Shown one piece after another: positions 5,942 through 11,701 of a DNA stretch of 14,427 nucleotides. A model generated the notes under the pieces. That model was not told where the DNA came from and made no database searches. It saw only the letters and a list, made by a program, of their open reading frames with translations. The position numbers were made by a program, and so were the translations under genes. Origin of the DNA: Candidatus Brocadiaceae bacterium (GTDB lineage: Bacteria > Planctomycetota > Brocadiia > Brocadiales > Brocadiaceae); contig JANLHY010000212.1 in the NCBI GenBank assembly GCA_024653795.1, positions 1-14,427 on the forward strand, read 5' to 3'. Numbering within the stretch: position 1 is the first letter of the stretch; each line of letters starts with the position of its first letter.

Positions 5942-6540
5942 GCTTTTGTCCTTCGTGCGATGATTTGCTCAATCAGGCTTTCGACTTCCAAATTAAACTT
6001 AATAACCTCAAATTCCATATCGGATATTTCTTTTTCTGTCGGTGCTAGGCGCAATTGAATCCACGCATCTTGCTCAAGATAATCCGGATCGTAAGGTGCG
6101 TAATCCCCCCACTTGCGCCCGGTGCAAGCTGCCTGCCAAATCATCTGCAATCTGTATCCGCGAGGTATTTCACCCTTTAGTTTATAAGTCAGGAATGTGT
6201 GCGAATCAGGACACTTGAATTCAACCAGCCCATCATCACCAACAAGTCCGTCAGGTGTGCATCCGGCGTGTTTAATATGTGGGTGCGGCACATAACCAGA
6301 TTCAATCACCATTACGCCATTCCTGATCTCGTACTGCATCCGCGCCATTGCTTCTGTTTCATTGCCGTGTTCAATACTGGCAGACCCAAACGCGCTGCGA
6401 TGTGGTTTCCCGGTCATGCGTTCGGATGCAAGTTGAGCGGCATACTTTGCCCGCGTAACGCCTTTACCTTCGGCCAGCATATCCTTGATTCTAGATGCCG
6501 TGATGTTGCCAACACGGGCGGCTTCTATTTCTGGTGTCAT
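5938..6540 (-). CDS. YqaJ-family viral recombinase exonuclease
   Basis: 200 residues from the ATG at 6538-6540, chosen because it overlaps the stop of the coiled-coil gene (ATGA). YqaJ proteins are lambda-exonuclease-like 5'-3' nucleases that make 3' single strands for an annealing protein. Visible: NITASRI near residue 12, ERMTG near 40, EHGNETEA with the early Glu near 61-63, CTPDGLVGDDGLVEFKCP with Asp97, Glu107 and Lys109 (PD-(D/E)xK core), and QMIWQAACTGRKWGDY near 132-147. It forms a two-component recombination pair with the ERF protein two genes upstream. Confidence 0.9.
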   Translation of the reverse strand: MTPEIEAARVGNITASRIKDMLAEGKGVTRAKYAAQLASERMTGKPHRSAFGSASIEHGNETEAMARMQYEIRNGVMVIESGYVPHPHIKHAGCTPDGLVGDDGLVEFKCPDSHTFLTYKLKGEIPRGYRLQMIWQAACTGRKWGDYAPYDPDYLEQDAWIQLRLAPTEKEISDMEFEVIKFNLEVESLIEQIIARRTKA

Positions 6541-7367
6541 TTCGCAATCTTCCGTATGGCATCGCAAACAGTTTTGTACTTGGCAATATGCCCAAACCGA
6601 CTCAAGAACATATCCAGCATACCTTGCGCATCCTGTAATTCTGCTTCCTGCCTGCGAATTTCACGTTGTTTCGCTTCCTCAGCTTCACGCTCTGCTCTGG
6701 CAATCGCCTCTGACTTTTCGCGTTCTTTGCGCTGCACTTCTTCGATTGCACGGCGCTCCGCATCAACCCTGTCGCGCTCTGCTTTTAGTTTCGCTTCCTC
6801 AGCTTCACGGGCTAGACGTGCGGCACGGTCTGCTTCTTCACGGGCGAGTCTGGATGCGCGTTCTTCATTCTCGATATTGAGCCGTGCTTCACGTTGATCC
6901 GCTTCGATCTTCTCGGCTGCGGCCTTTTGTGCGGCCACCAGTGCGGCCTGTTGTTTGGCAATCTCAGCACGTTCTGCCACCATACGTGCCTCTTCGGCAT
7001 CCTTGAGGGCTTGTTGCTCAGCCATGACGCGGGCTTGCTCTGCACGGGCAACGGCGTTCTTTTCTTCTTCCTTGCGGGTTTCCTCAGCTTTTATCTGCGC
7101 ATCAATCGGATCTTCGAGGGCTTCAAGCTGGGTTGTTATACGCTTTGCTTCTGTGTCGATCTGCTGGCAACGCAATAACGCCGGGGCTTTTATGTCCTTG
7201 CGTGTTTTTTCCAAGTCAACGCGGTAGGTGCGAAGTTCTGCGCGGCTTTTTTTGGCCTCATTCATGCCGTCAGTGGTGGTTACTTGAAAAACCACGCCCT
7301 TGTACCGCGCCGATAAATCAGCCAAAGCCGCCTCTGTTTTGGAATACTCTTGGATCGCTGTTGTCAT
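6537..7367 (-). CDS. Coiled-coil phage protein between erf and yqaJ, 276 aa
   Basis: After an N-terminal region of about 95 residues (including RVDLEKTRKDIKAPALLRCQ, which recalls DUF1351-type phage proteins) comes a very long Glu/Lys/Arg/Ala coiled coil, about residues 90-245, and a short C-terminal domain, MLDMFLSRFGHIAKYKTVCD. Both ends overlap neighbours by ATGA. Such proteins commonly sit between the annealing protein and the exonuclease, so a structural or regulatory role in recombination is inferred. Any similarity to TolA-like or caldesmon-like proteins would be due to the low-complexity helix. Confidence 0.75.
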   Translation of the reverse strand: MTTAIQEYSKTEAALADLSARYKGVVFQVTTTDGMNEAKKSRAELRTYRVDLEKTRKDIKAPALLRCQQIDTEAKRITTQLEALEDPIDAQIKAEETRKEEEKNAVARAEQARVMAEQQALKDAEEARMVAERAEIAKQQAALVAAQKAAAEKIEADQREARLNIENEERASRLAREEADRAARLAREAEEAKLKAERDRVDAERRAIEEVQRKEREKSEAIARAEREAEEAKQREIRRQEAELQDAQGMLDMFLSRFGHIAKYKTVCDAIRKIAK

Positions 7368-8098
7368 TTTGCTGCCCCCTTAATTTTTTCAATGCGCTCA
7401 AGTTTGGCTTCGTTCAGCATATCCATTGCAGCGATGTCTTTTGCAACGGATGCAATCTCGATTGCCGGGATATATGCCTTGCCAAGCGCGCTCATGTTTT
7501 CGGCTGCATCAATTGCGGCCAGATAGTCAGCCAGTACGCCAGCATTCATTTTAACGCCAGCGCCGCGCCCATCATCATCCTGTTCTTGCGTGGCCGTGCC
7601 GGTGATCGCCAGCAGGGTATAGCGTTGCAGGTACGAGACGGTTGAGCCGATGGCCTGGATGCCGTTCTTTGCCCCACTGGTATCTGCCACGGCCTCAAGC
7701 GATATACTTTCGCTGTGCCCTTTGACGTGCATCAGGACGCATGAGACTTTGATTTTCCCTTCATTCTGCTCGGTATTCCATCGGTAGGAAAGCCCGTGCT
7801 TGCTCAGGGCGGCTCCGATGATATTGCAAACATTGCCGAGCGTGGCATGGTTATATTCGGTGTTGCCGAACTTCACATGCTTGTCTTTGTCGATGGTTAG
7901 CGGCTCAGCCTTGAAGGCTGTCAGGGCTTCCGAGAATGCCTTGCGCGCCTCGTTCGCTTCCCATCTTTCCTGCAAAGCCATGAGCTTTTCGAGTTTGTCC
8001 AGGTCTGCGCCCTGGCTTACCGCCATGTTGAGCATGGACATTGGCGTGATTGCCATTCCTTGCTGTTCAATTACCGCTACTTTGTTTGGTGCGTTCAT
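7364..8098 (-). CDS. erf: ERF-family single-strand annealing protein
   Basis: 244 residues. ERF proteins form rings on single-stranded DNA and anneal complementary strands in RecA-independent phage recombination. Family marks: ALQERWEANEARKAFSEALT, KDKHVKFGNTEYNHATLGNV, then SKHGLSYRWNTEQNEGKIKV and the highly typical GAKNGIQAIGSTVSYLQRYT followed by LLAITGTATQEQDDDG. A clear AGGAG box precedes the ATG. It opens the recombination segment ERF, coiled coil, YqaJ. Its ability to anneal short repeats may matter for the many attC copies in this genome. Confidence 0.92.
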   Translation of the reverse strand: MNAPNKVAVIEQQGMAITPMSMLNMAVSQGADLDKLEKLMALQERWEANEARKAFSEALTAFKAEPLTIDKDKHVKFGNTEYNHATLGNVCNIIGAALSKHGLSYRWNTEQNEGKIKVSCVLMHVKGHSESISLEAVADTSGAKNGIQAIGSTVSYLQRYTLLAITGTATQEQDDDGRGAGVKMNAGVLADYLAAIDAAENMSALGKAYIPAIEIASVAKDIAAMDMLNEAKLERIEKIKGAAK

Positions 8099-8114
8099 TT
8101 TTCTCTCCTAGTGA

Positions 8115-8564
8115 TTATTCGGGCGACAACTCACCAAAGGGGCAAAGAAACAACCAGTGCCTTCCTTCTCCATCCTTGCTGATGTATTGCAAGAACCAAG
8201 TGCGCGTGACGGGTAATTCATCCGATACAGTCCGTTCTGCCGCTTTGGAGCTGTAAGGTTGTGCAGTCGCTTGACCAACGCTGCGAGGCTTGCTGTGAGG
8301 GGCATACACCAGCCTGTCTTTTTTCCCAAGCAGCCGATTCAGGCTCGTTGCTATCGCGTGGAGTACGGCAGCTATGGACGCAAAAAAGCCCGTATTTGGG
8401 GGCACTCTGTTGAACTGTCCTGCAAGGCGGAATTTGGTCGGGGACTTTTGCCTTACGGAACACAGAGCGCCTTCAATTACGGGCTTTGCACCCCGACCAA
8501 TTACCGCAACGCTAGACCGTTCAAAGTCCAAAGCTGCGGAACCAATGATACAGATTCTATTCAT
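8115..8564 (-). CDS. Ash-like phage protein, 149 aa
   Basis: The ATG has a GGAGGGG box eight bases upstream. The C-terminal part, ELPVTRTWFLQYISKDGEGR then HWLFLCPFGELSPE, and the middle AAVLHAIATSLNRLLGKKDR resemble the Ash / Icd-like family of P4- and lambda-like elements, where members are linked to host cell-division effects. The N-terminal SPTKFRLAGQFNRVPPNTGF is the rather irregular stretch usual in that family. Assignment rests on recalled patterns, so it is moderate. It lies at the head of the leftward operon, where host-takeover genes are common. Confidence 0.5.
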   Translation of the reverse strand: MNRICIIGSAALDFERSSVAVIGRGAKPVIEGALCSVRQKSPTKFRLAGQFNRVPPNTGFFASIAAVLHAIATSLNRLLGKKDRLVYAPHSKPRSVGQATAQPYSSKAAERTVSDELPVTRTWFLQYISKDGEGRHWLFLCPFGELSPE

Positions 8565-8581
8565 AATTGCAACCCCTCCAA

Positions 8582-8752
8582 TTATCGGAGTTTATTCCGA
8601 ATCCTGATGCACTCAATACAATGGCCGGTACTCGCATATCGCAAACCGGAATGGCCTCTTTTGCACGGCGACCCAGCGAATTTTCTCAATCCAGCTACAC
8701 GCGCCGCTCGCTTGGCCATGTCGGGCGGCTGGGGCGGGGGACTGCTTCTCAC
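8582..8752 (-). CDS. Small zinc-finger-like phage protein, 56 aa
   Basis: GTG at 8750-8752 overlaps the stop of the preceding membrane-protein gene (GTGA), which is why it is preferred over the ATG further in. The product has a Pro-rich opening, then MAKRAARVAGLRKFAGSPCK, RGHSGLRYASTGHCIEC. The pattern CxxGHxxxRYxSxGxCxxC is common in small phage proteins related to HNH or zinc-ribbon folds. No catalytic set is complete, so a structural metal site is more likely. Confidence 0.6.
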   Translation of the reverse strand: MRSSPPPQPPDMAKRAARVAGLRKFAGSPCKRGHSGLRYASTGHCIECIRIRNKLR

Positions 8753-8910
8753 AGCACCATCCACACAACAAGCACAGCGAACGCTGCAATCGCCACGAGA
8801 ACTTCTCCCCGGTTCCAGTCCTGATACTCCGGCTCAATCGGTGGTGAGTGGCGATTACATTCGCGCTGGGATAATCCTCGATCCTGCATGGCTTTGGATA
8901 CGCGATTCAT
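8749..8910 (-). CDS. Small single-span membrane protein, 53 aa
   Basis: ATG at 8908-8910 overlaps the stop of the 116-aa gene (ATGA). After a polar N-terminal part (MNRVSKAMQDRGLSQRECNR, then SPPIEPEYQDWNRGE) a hydrophobic C-terminal segment, VLVAIAAFAVLVVWMVL, forms one membrane helix that ends the protein. It is likely tail-anchored in the inner membrane. Early-operon position suggests a host-directed or superinfection role, but nothing shows this directly. Confidence 0.65.
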   Translation of the reverse strand: MNRVSKAMQDRGLSQRECNRHSPPIEPEYQDWNRGEVLVAIAAFAVLVVWMVL

Positions 8911-9257
8911 TTTTGCCCCCCTTCCACCAGGTGGATTTCAAAAAGCTCTTCCTCGCTGGGAATGATTTTCTCGAAATGCTCGGTCGCAATCGGCAACCAA
9001 TAGTCGCGCACCTGTTTGAGCAAACAATGTGCCGCCGACACCTGCGCAAGGTCATTGTGCGGGAATTCATCGGCAGTTCCCGCAAATGCCGACAACACAA
9101 TGTAATTCGCATCACATAAATTTTGTGCGGCCTCGGTAAAGTTCCGGCGGGAGAATGGATAATACTCACCGCCGTCTTTCATGGATTCCGCAACAGCATC
9201 TGCGACCAGGCGCTCTCTGAGCGTTTGGTGATATGCACGATCAAATATTGGTTTCAT
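8907..9257 (-). CDS. Hypothetical early phage protein, 116 aa
   Basis: First sizeable gene of the leftward operon, with an AAAGGAG box. The product begins MKPIFDRAYHQTLRERLVAD and is a soluble, acidic helical protein with single cysteines and a Trp-rich middle (RDYWLPIATEHFEKI). No family recognised. Its start follows the left promoter closely, so it should be expressed immediately early. Confidence 0.7.
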   Translation of the reverse strand: MKPIFDRAYHQTLRERLVADAVAESMKDGGEYYPFSRRNFTEAAQNLCDANYIVLSAFAGTADEFPHNDLAQVSAAHCLLKQVRDYWLPIATEHFEKIIPSEEELFEIHLVEGGQK

Positions 9258-9328
9258 AATTTATCTCCTTTTTTGTATTCGCGTAGCAGTTCGGCGCGCA
9301 GTTTGTCTATCTCGGCCAGACGCAACAT
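9254..9328 (-). CDS. Possible 24-aa leader gene
   Basis: ATG at 9326-9328 opens MLRLAEIDKLRAELLREYKK GDKL, a basic amphipathic helix, and its stop overlaps the next start by ATGA. Against it, the best -10 box of the TTGACA promoter (TAATGT at 9330-9325) overlaps this ATG, so a transcript from that promoter would lack the start. It would need another start site or a promoter further upstream. Confidence 0.35.
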   Translation of the reverse strand: MLRLAEIDKLRAELLREYKKGDKL

Positions 9329-9353
9329 TATTCTATTGTAAATAAAATGTCAA
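9325..9353 (-). promoter_or_regulatory. Leftward early promoter
   Basis: Perfect minus-strand TTGACA at 9353-9348, 17-base spacer, TAATGT at 9330-9325. It overlaps the near-palindrome next to it, so a regulator bound there would block it. It would drive the recombination genes. Confidence 0.5.
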
Positions 9354-9369
9354 GTGCAAATTGCGCTTG
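9351..9369. promoter_or_regulatory. Operator-like near-palindrome in the divergent region
   Basis: CAAGTGC (9351-9357), five bases, GCGCTTG (9363-9369): six of seven positions are complementary. It overlaps the -35 boxes of both divergent promoters, the usual place for a Cro/CI-type operator. The Cro-like product of the next gene is the obvious candidate ligand. Confidence 0.45.
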
Positions 9370-9396
9370 CAATAAAAATAAATATCATGGTACGAT
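9361..9396 (+). promoter_or_regulatory. Rightward promoter of the Cro-like gene and cassette array
   Basis: Two readings are possible: TTGCGC (9361-9366), 16 bases, TATCAT (9383-9388), or TTGCAA (9367-9372), 18 bases, TACGAT (9391-9396). The ribosome-binding site GGAGGTGAT follows at 9407. No terminator is seen between this promoter and the cassette array. Confidence 0.5.
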
Positions 9397-9415
9397 GCGG
9401 ATTATTGGAGGTGAT

Positions 9416-9622
9416 ATGAATTTTTTACAAAAAACATTGAAAGAGTTGGGGTTCTCTGCTGTTGGCCGGAAAGTCGGGAAAACACGACAAGCTGTTGCCG
9501 CTTGGTATTTGAAAGGGAAGTTGCCTGAAAGTGAGCATTACCCATCCTCATTATCGCGGTCAACAAATTATGCCGCTGAAATCGCAAAAATGGCAAAATG
9601 CAAAAGGGCTGATTTACTATGA
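9416..9622 (+). CDS. Cro-like transcriptional regulator, 68 aa
   Basis: ATG at 9416 is preceded by a strong GGAGGTGAT; upstream Met codons in frame lack such a site. The product begins MNFLQKTLKELGFSAVGRKV and continues GKTRQAVAAWYLKGKLPESE. AVGRKVGKTRQAVAAWYLKG is a helix-turn-helix of Cro/YdaS type, with LPESE and a following NYAAEIAKM helix typical of these short regulators. It should bind the operator at 9351-9369 and control both arms. Its stop overlaps the next start (ATGA). No partner repressor gene is present. Confidence 0.78.
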   Translation: MNFLQKTLKELGFSAVGRKVGKTRQAVAAWYLKGKLPESEHYPSSLSRSTNYAAEIAKMAKCKRADLL

Positions 9623-9831
9623 ACACAACATCCGTGGTCGAGTACGGCGCTGCCATCCACCTTAAAGACCTAACCGAAACCGATAAAAAGCAGATCATGA
9701 AAATGCTCCACATCGAGGGGGAGTATAGCGATTTCGGCATTAACGAAATGCCCATCGGAGTGCTGAAAGCTATGGCACATGCAATCCGGTATGGGCGGAT
9801 TCAAGGCGCTAAAACTATAGCCCCTACGTAA
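9619..9831 (+). CDS. Hypothetical phage protein, 70 aa
   Basis: ATG overlaps the stop of the Cro-like gene. The product begins MNTTSVVEYGAAIHLKDLTE and holds DFGINEMPIGVLKAMAHAIR; small, helical, no family recognised. Its last residues (IAPT) and stop are coded by the left box of the first attC site, so it is either the last ordinary phage gene before the array or itself the cargo of a cassette that lost its start boundary. Confidence 0.7.
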   Translation: MNTTSVVEYGAAIHLKDLTETDKKQIMKMLHIEGEYSDFGINEMPIGVLKAMAHAIRYGRIQGAKTIAPT

Positions 9832-9914
9832 TAGCTCAGGGGGCGCGCACTATGACCATCGAACAAGAAACCAACGACGCTTTTGCGCAGTCCCGCTCGA
9901 ATGCAGGGTTGGGC
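9821..9914 (+). repeat. attC site 1 (array entry), with start codon in the loop
   Basis: Left box CCCCTAC (9821-9827, one mismatch to RYYYAAC), right box GTTGGGC (9908-9914). Inner halves CAGGGGGCGCGC and GCGCAGTCCCGCTCGA pair around a loop holding ATG at 9852. Its left half is nearly identical to that of the site at 12681. Confidence 0.72.
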
Positions 9915-9941
9915 TTCGCGCCCGGAAAGGACCGAAAGTGA
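9852..9941 (+). CDS. attC-encoded leader peptide, 29 aa
   Basis: ATG at 9852 lies eight bases after AGGGGG of the attC stem. The peptide runs MTIEQETNDAFAQSRSNAGL then GFAPGKDRK; most of it is coded by attC. It stops with GTGA overlapping the GTG start of the cassette gene. The same opening (MTxEQxTNxAFA, SNAGLG) appears fused to the cassette protein at 13620. It probably couples translation into the cassette gene; a frameshifted fusion is the alternative. Confidence 0.5.
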   Translation: MTIEQETNDAFAQSRSNAGLGFAPGKDRK

Positions 9942-10243
9942 AAGAGACGCTGACAGAGAGGATGCGGCACGCAGCGGCACACGCTGAGACGTATGACATG
10001 GAATGGGAGGCGCAGCAATTTCGAGATGGGGTAGACGAGATTGAGCGGCTAAACCTTGAACTACAAAAGCGCGACAAGCGCTCTTTTATGGGACCGATGC
10101 GCGACTGCCCTACGCACGGCGATAGCGCAGAGGTTGCACGATTACGCGAAGCTCTCGACACGATAGCAAGGGTGAGCGATGACCCGGCCATCGTGACGTG
10201 CGCGAAACATGCATTGACGCCCAACGTAAAGGTAAGGGGCTGA
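9938..10243 (+). CDS. Cassette 1 protein, hypothetical, 101 aa
   Basis: GTG start at 9938 overlaps the leader stop and has GGAAAGGA upstream. The product begins MKETLTERMRHAAAHAETYD and includes FRDGVDEIERLNLELQKRDK, an amphipathic helix, and GDSAEVARLREALDTIARV, a second helix. Proteins with paired EIERL and LREAL helices are common phage products of unknown function. The last residues, TPNVKVRG, are coded by the left half of the following attC site. No catalytic motif seen. Confidence 0.65.
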   Translation: MKETLTERMRHAAAHAETYDMEWEAQQFRDGVDEIERLNLELQKRDKRSFMGPMRDCPTHGDSAEVARLREALDTIARVSDDPAIVTCAKHALTPNVKVRG

Positions 10244-10283
10244 CGCGCTGTTGCGGCAGTCCCGCTTCACCGTAATGTTATGC
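10219..10283 (+). repeat. attC site 2
   Basis: 65 bp, GCCCAAC (10219-10225) to GTTATGC (10277-10283). AGGGGCTG pairs with CAGTCCCGCTT, leaving one unpaired T, as attC sites have extrahelical bases. The gene of cassette 1 stops in its stem. Confidence 0.85.
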
Positions 10284-10303
10284 GGTTTTTCTTGGAGACG
10301 AAG

Positions 10304-10765
10304 ATGCGAATGTGGATTGACACTGAATTTAACGAATATAAAGGGGCGCTGATTTCTCTGGCGCTTGTGGCCGAAGATGGCCGCGAGTGGTACGGAGTGC
10401 GCTACTGCGACGACCCCGGCTGGTGGGTGCGTGAGCATGTAATGCCGTACTTGACCCAAGAGCCAGAGCGCGATGCCGTTTTGCGCGCCAGGCTTGAGAC
10501 GTTTCTTGCTCAGTTTGATGCCGTGCATATTATCTCAGACTGGCCGGGAGACATTGCGCACTTTTGCAACCTTCTGGAATTTGCGCCGGGCGACAGGATA
10601 GGCCCTGACACCATGACATTCGAGGTGCGCCGCGATCTGCCGGACACAGCGACAACTTCCGCCATACCTCACAACGCCCTTGAAGATGCTAGAGCGTTGG
10701 CTAGGGTGGGGCATAACGTAAAGGTAAGGGGCTGTGCGCCCGGTGAAAGTGAAAAGGAGCTATGA
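10304..10765 (+). CDS. Cassette 2: DEDDh-type 3'-5' exonuclease, 153 aa
   Basis: ATG at 10304 follows GGAGACGAAG; an ATG inside the attC box at 10280 would add eight residues but lacks a clear site. The fold is the RNase H-like exonuclease: MRMWIDTEFNEYKGALISLA gives Asp6 and Glu8, HIISDWPGDIAHFCNLL gives Asp83, and PHNALEDARAL gives His123 and Asp128, the full DEDDh set. Substrate is unknown; relatives digest RNA or single-stranded DNA. The C terminus (HNVKVRGCAPGESEKEL) is coded by attC and ends with ATGA overlapping the next gene's start. It is the only cassette here with a clear enzyme. Confidence 0.8.
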   Translation: MRMWIDTEFNEYKGALISLALVAEDGREWYGVRYCDDPGWWVREHVMPYLTQEPERDAVLRARLETFLAQFDAVHIISDWPGDIAHFCNLLEFAPGDRIGPDTMTFEVRRDLPDTATTSAIPHNALEDARALARVGHNVKVRGCAPGESEKEL

Positions 10766-10836
10766 GCATGGAAGCAACGAACGAAGCTGTAAACGACCCC
10801 GCTGGCGCACAGTCCCGCTTGACCGTAAGGTTAGGC
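10711..10836 (+). repeat. attC site 3, with stop/start overlap in the loop
   Basis: 126 bp, GCATAAC (10711-10717) to GTTAGGC (10830-10836). GGGGCTGTGCGCC and GGCGCACAGTCCC pair over 13 positions with one mismatch. The loop carries AAGGAG, the stop of cassette 2's gene and the start of cassette 3's gene (ATGA, 10762). Confidence 0.85.
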
Positions 10837-11037
10837 TGGCAACCTATCAACTGCGCGCCGAAAGATGGAACTATCATCAGACTGCGCGATGAAAAGCGCA
10901 TGTTTAATTGCGTCATGGCTTGGGACAAGAAGCGTAAGTTATGGACGGGCATGGCATATAGCATGATGGGTGCGACAAAGACATATTGGGATGAGGGATT
11001 CTGCCCGATATTTGAATGGAAGCATGTTGATGCCTAA
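10762..11037 (+). CDS. Cassette 3: DUF551-like protein with attC-encoded tag, 91 aa
   Basis: The first 24 residues, MSMEATNEAVNDPAGAQSRL and TVRL, are coded by the attC loop and right half. The cassette proper codes GWQPINCAPKDGTIIRLRDE, then VMAWDKKRKLWTGMAYSMMG and a final FEWKHVDA. The W-PI-xAPKDG opening and the closing W residues are those of DUF551, a small phage/bacterial family of unknown function. AAGGAG lies six bases upstream of the ATG. The stop TAA is part of the next attC box. A second DUF551-like protein is in cassette 5. Confidence 0.75.
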   Translation: MSMEATNEAVNDPAGAQSRLTVRLGWQPINCAPKDGTIIRLRDEKRMFNCVMAWDKKRKLWTGMAYSMMGATKTYWDEGFCPIFEWKHVDA

Positions 11038-11112
11038 CGTGGAGTTAACTCGGCTGGCCGTAGGCCAGTCCGGTGGAGCGAAGCGGAACGAAAGTTGAAC
11101 GTAGGGTTAGGC
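11032..11112 (+). repeat. attC site 4
   Basis: 81 bp, GCCTAAC (11032-11038) to GTTAGGC (11106-11112). The stem CTGGCC-gta-GGCCAG is perfect and extends on both sides with one unpaired T. This is the most classical 59-base-element-like site in the array. No start codon in it is used. Confidence 0.9.
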
Positions 11113-11141
11113 GATTTTACTCAACAACGAAGAGGTGAACA

Positions 11142-11369
11142 ATGGAACTTTTTGAAATCGTGATGAAACTTAACGGGCCTGTGCAACCTGTCGGAGAGCA
11201 AAACGCAGACCAAACAAGACTTTCAAACATGAAAGCCCTGACAGAACTGGCGGACAGAATACTGTATGAAATTAACAGGGCTGAACCAGCGGCAGACCGG
11301 GTTGAATTTTCCATGAAAGCAATCGGAGTTCATGCGCGAGAATTCATGGAAAGCGTCAAGGGTGCCTAA
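11142..11369 (+). CDS. Cassette 4 protein, hypothetical, 75 aa
   Basis: ATG follows GAGGTGAACA. The product begins MELFEIVMKLNGPVQPVGEQ and is helical with MKALTELADRILYEINRAEP. The segment PVGE plus a date with ADxTRxxNMKxLxxL recalls small phage proteins of unknown role. The stop TAA lies in the next attC box (GCCTAAC), the usual place for a cassette gene to end. Confidence 0.7.
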   Translation: MELFEIVMKLNGPVQPVGEQNADQTRLSNMKALTELADRILYEINRAEPAADRVEFSMKAIGVHAREFMESVKGA

Positions 11370-11435
11370 CGTAGAGGTAAGCGGCCCGAAGCCGGCCTTA
11401 TCGGCGGAGCGTCCGTGTTGAGCGCCGGGTTGGGG
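11364..11435 (+). repeat. attC site 5
   Basis: 72 bp, GCCTAAC (11364-11370) to GTTGGGG (11429-11435). GAAGCCGGCC and ATCGGCGGAGC form an imperfect stem. A GTG start (11415) with GGAG upstream lies in its right half. Confidence 0.8.
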
Positions 11436-11624
11436 GCGTGGTTGCCAATTGCGACAGCGCCGAAAGATGGCACAGAAATACTGGTGTACACGAGAAGCGA
11501 GTGTTGCTACGTAGTGGCCTATGACGATGACTGGTCGGCCCCGTGGCGGGTGAGAAACGATGAGGGGTTGAATGAGGCTGTACCGACGCACTGGATGCCA
11601 CTGCCTGAGCCTCCTAACGTTTGA
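11415..11624 (+). CDS. Cassette 5: DUF551-like protein, 69 aa
   Basis: GTG at 11415 with GGAG nine bases upstream. MLSAGLG is coded by the attC right half; the cassette adds AWLPIATAPKDGTEILVYTR, VVAYDDDWSAPWRVRNDEG and PTHWMPLPEPPNV. WLPIATAPKDGT and the closing THWMPLPEPP are strongly DUF551, a complete domain. The last residues (PPNV) are attC-coded. The end box of this cassette (TCCTAAC) pairs with its start (GTTGGGG) only if two G-T wobbles are allowed. Function of DUF551 is unknown. Confidence 0.82.
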   Translation: MLSAGLGAWLPIATAPKDGTEILVYTRSECCYVVAYDDDWSAPWRVRNDEGLNEAVPTHWMPLPEPPNV

Positions 11625-11681
11625 ATTCAGGGGTGCGACGCGGCTTCATCGCGGCGCGTCCCCTGGAATGATTGGTTATGC
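11612..11681 (+). repeat. attC site 6
   Basis: 70 bp, TCCTAAC (11612-11618, first base off consensus) to GTTATGC (11675-11681). Strong inner stem: CAGGGG with CCCCTG, then partly paired GCGACGCGG and CGCGGCGCG around CTTCAT. Confidence 0.8.
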
Positions 11682-11701
11682 AGCATTTTTTGGAGAAAAC
11701 C

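Noticed and set aside
9445..9451. GTTGGGG inside the Cro-like gene, a possible right attC box that would make the 70-aa gene a cassette
   Set aside because: It is within helix-turn-helix coding sequence, has no attC stem, and pairs with CCCCTAC only with a mismatch; probably chance.
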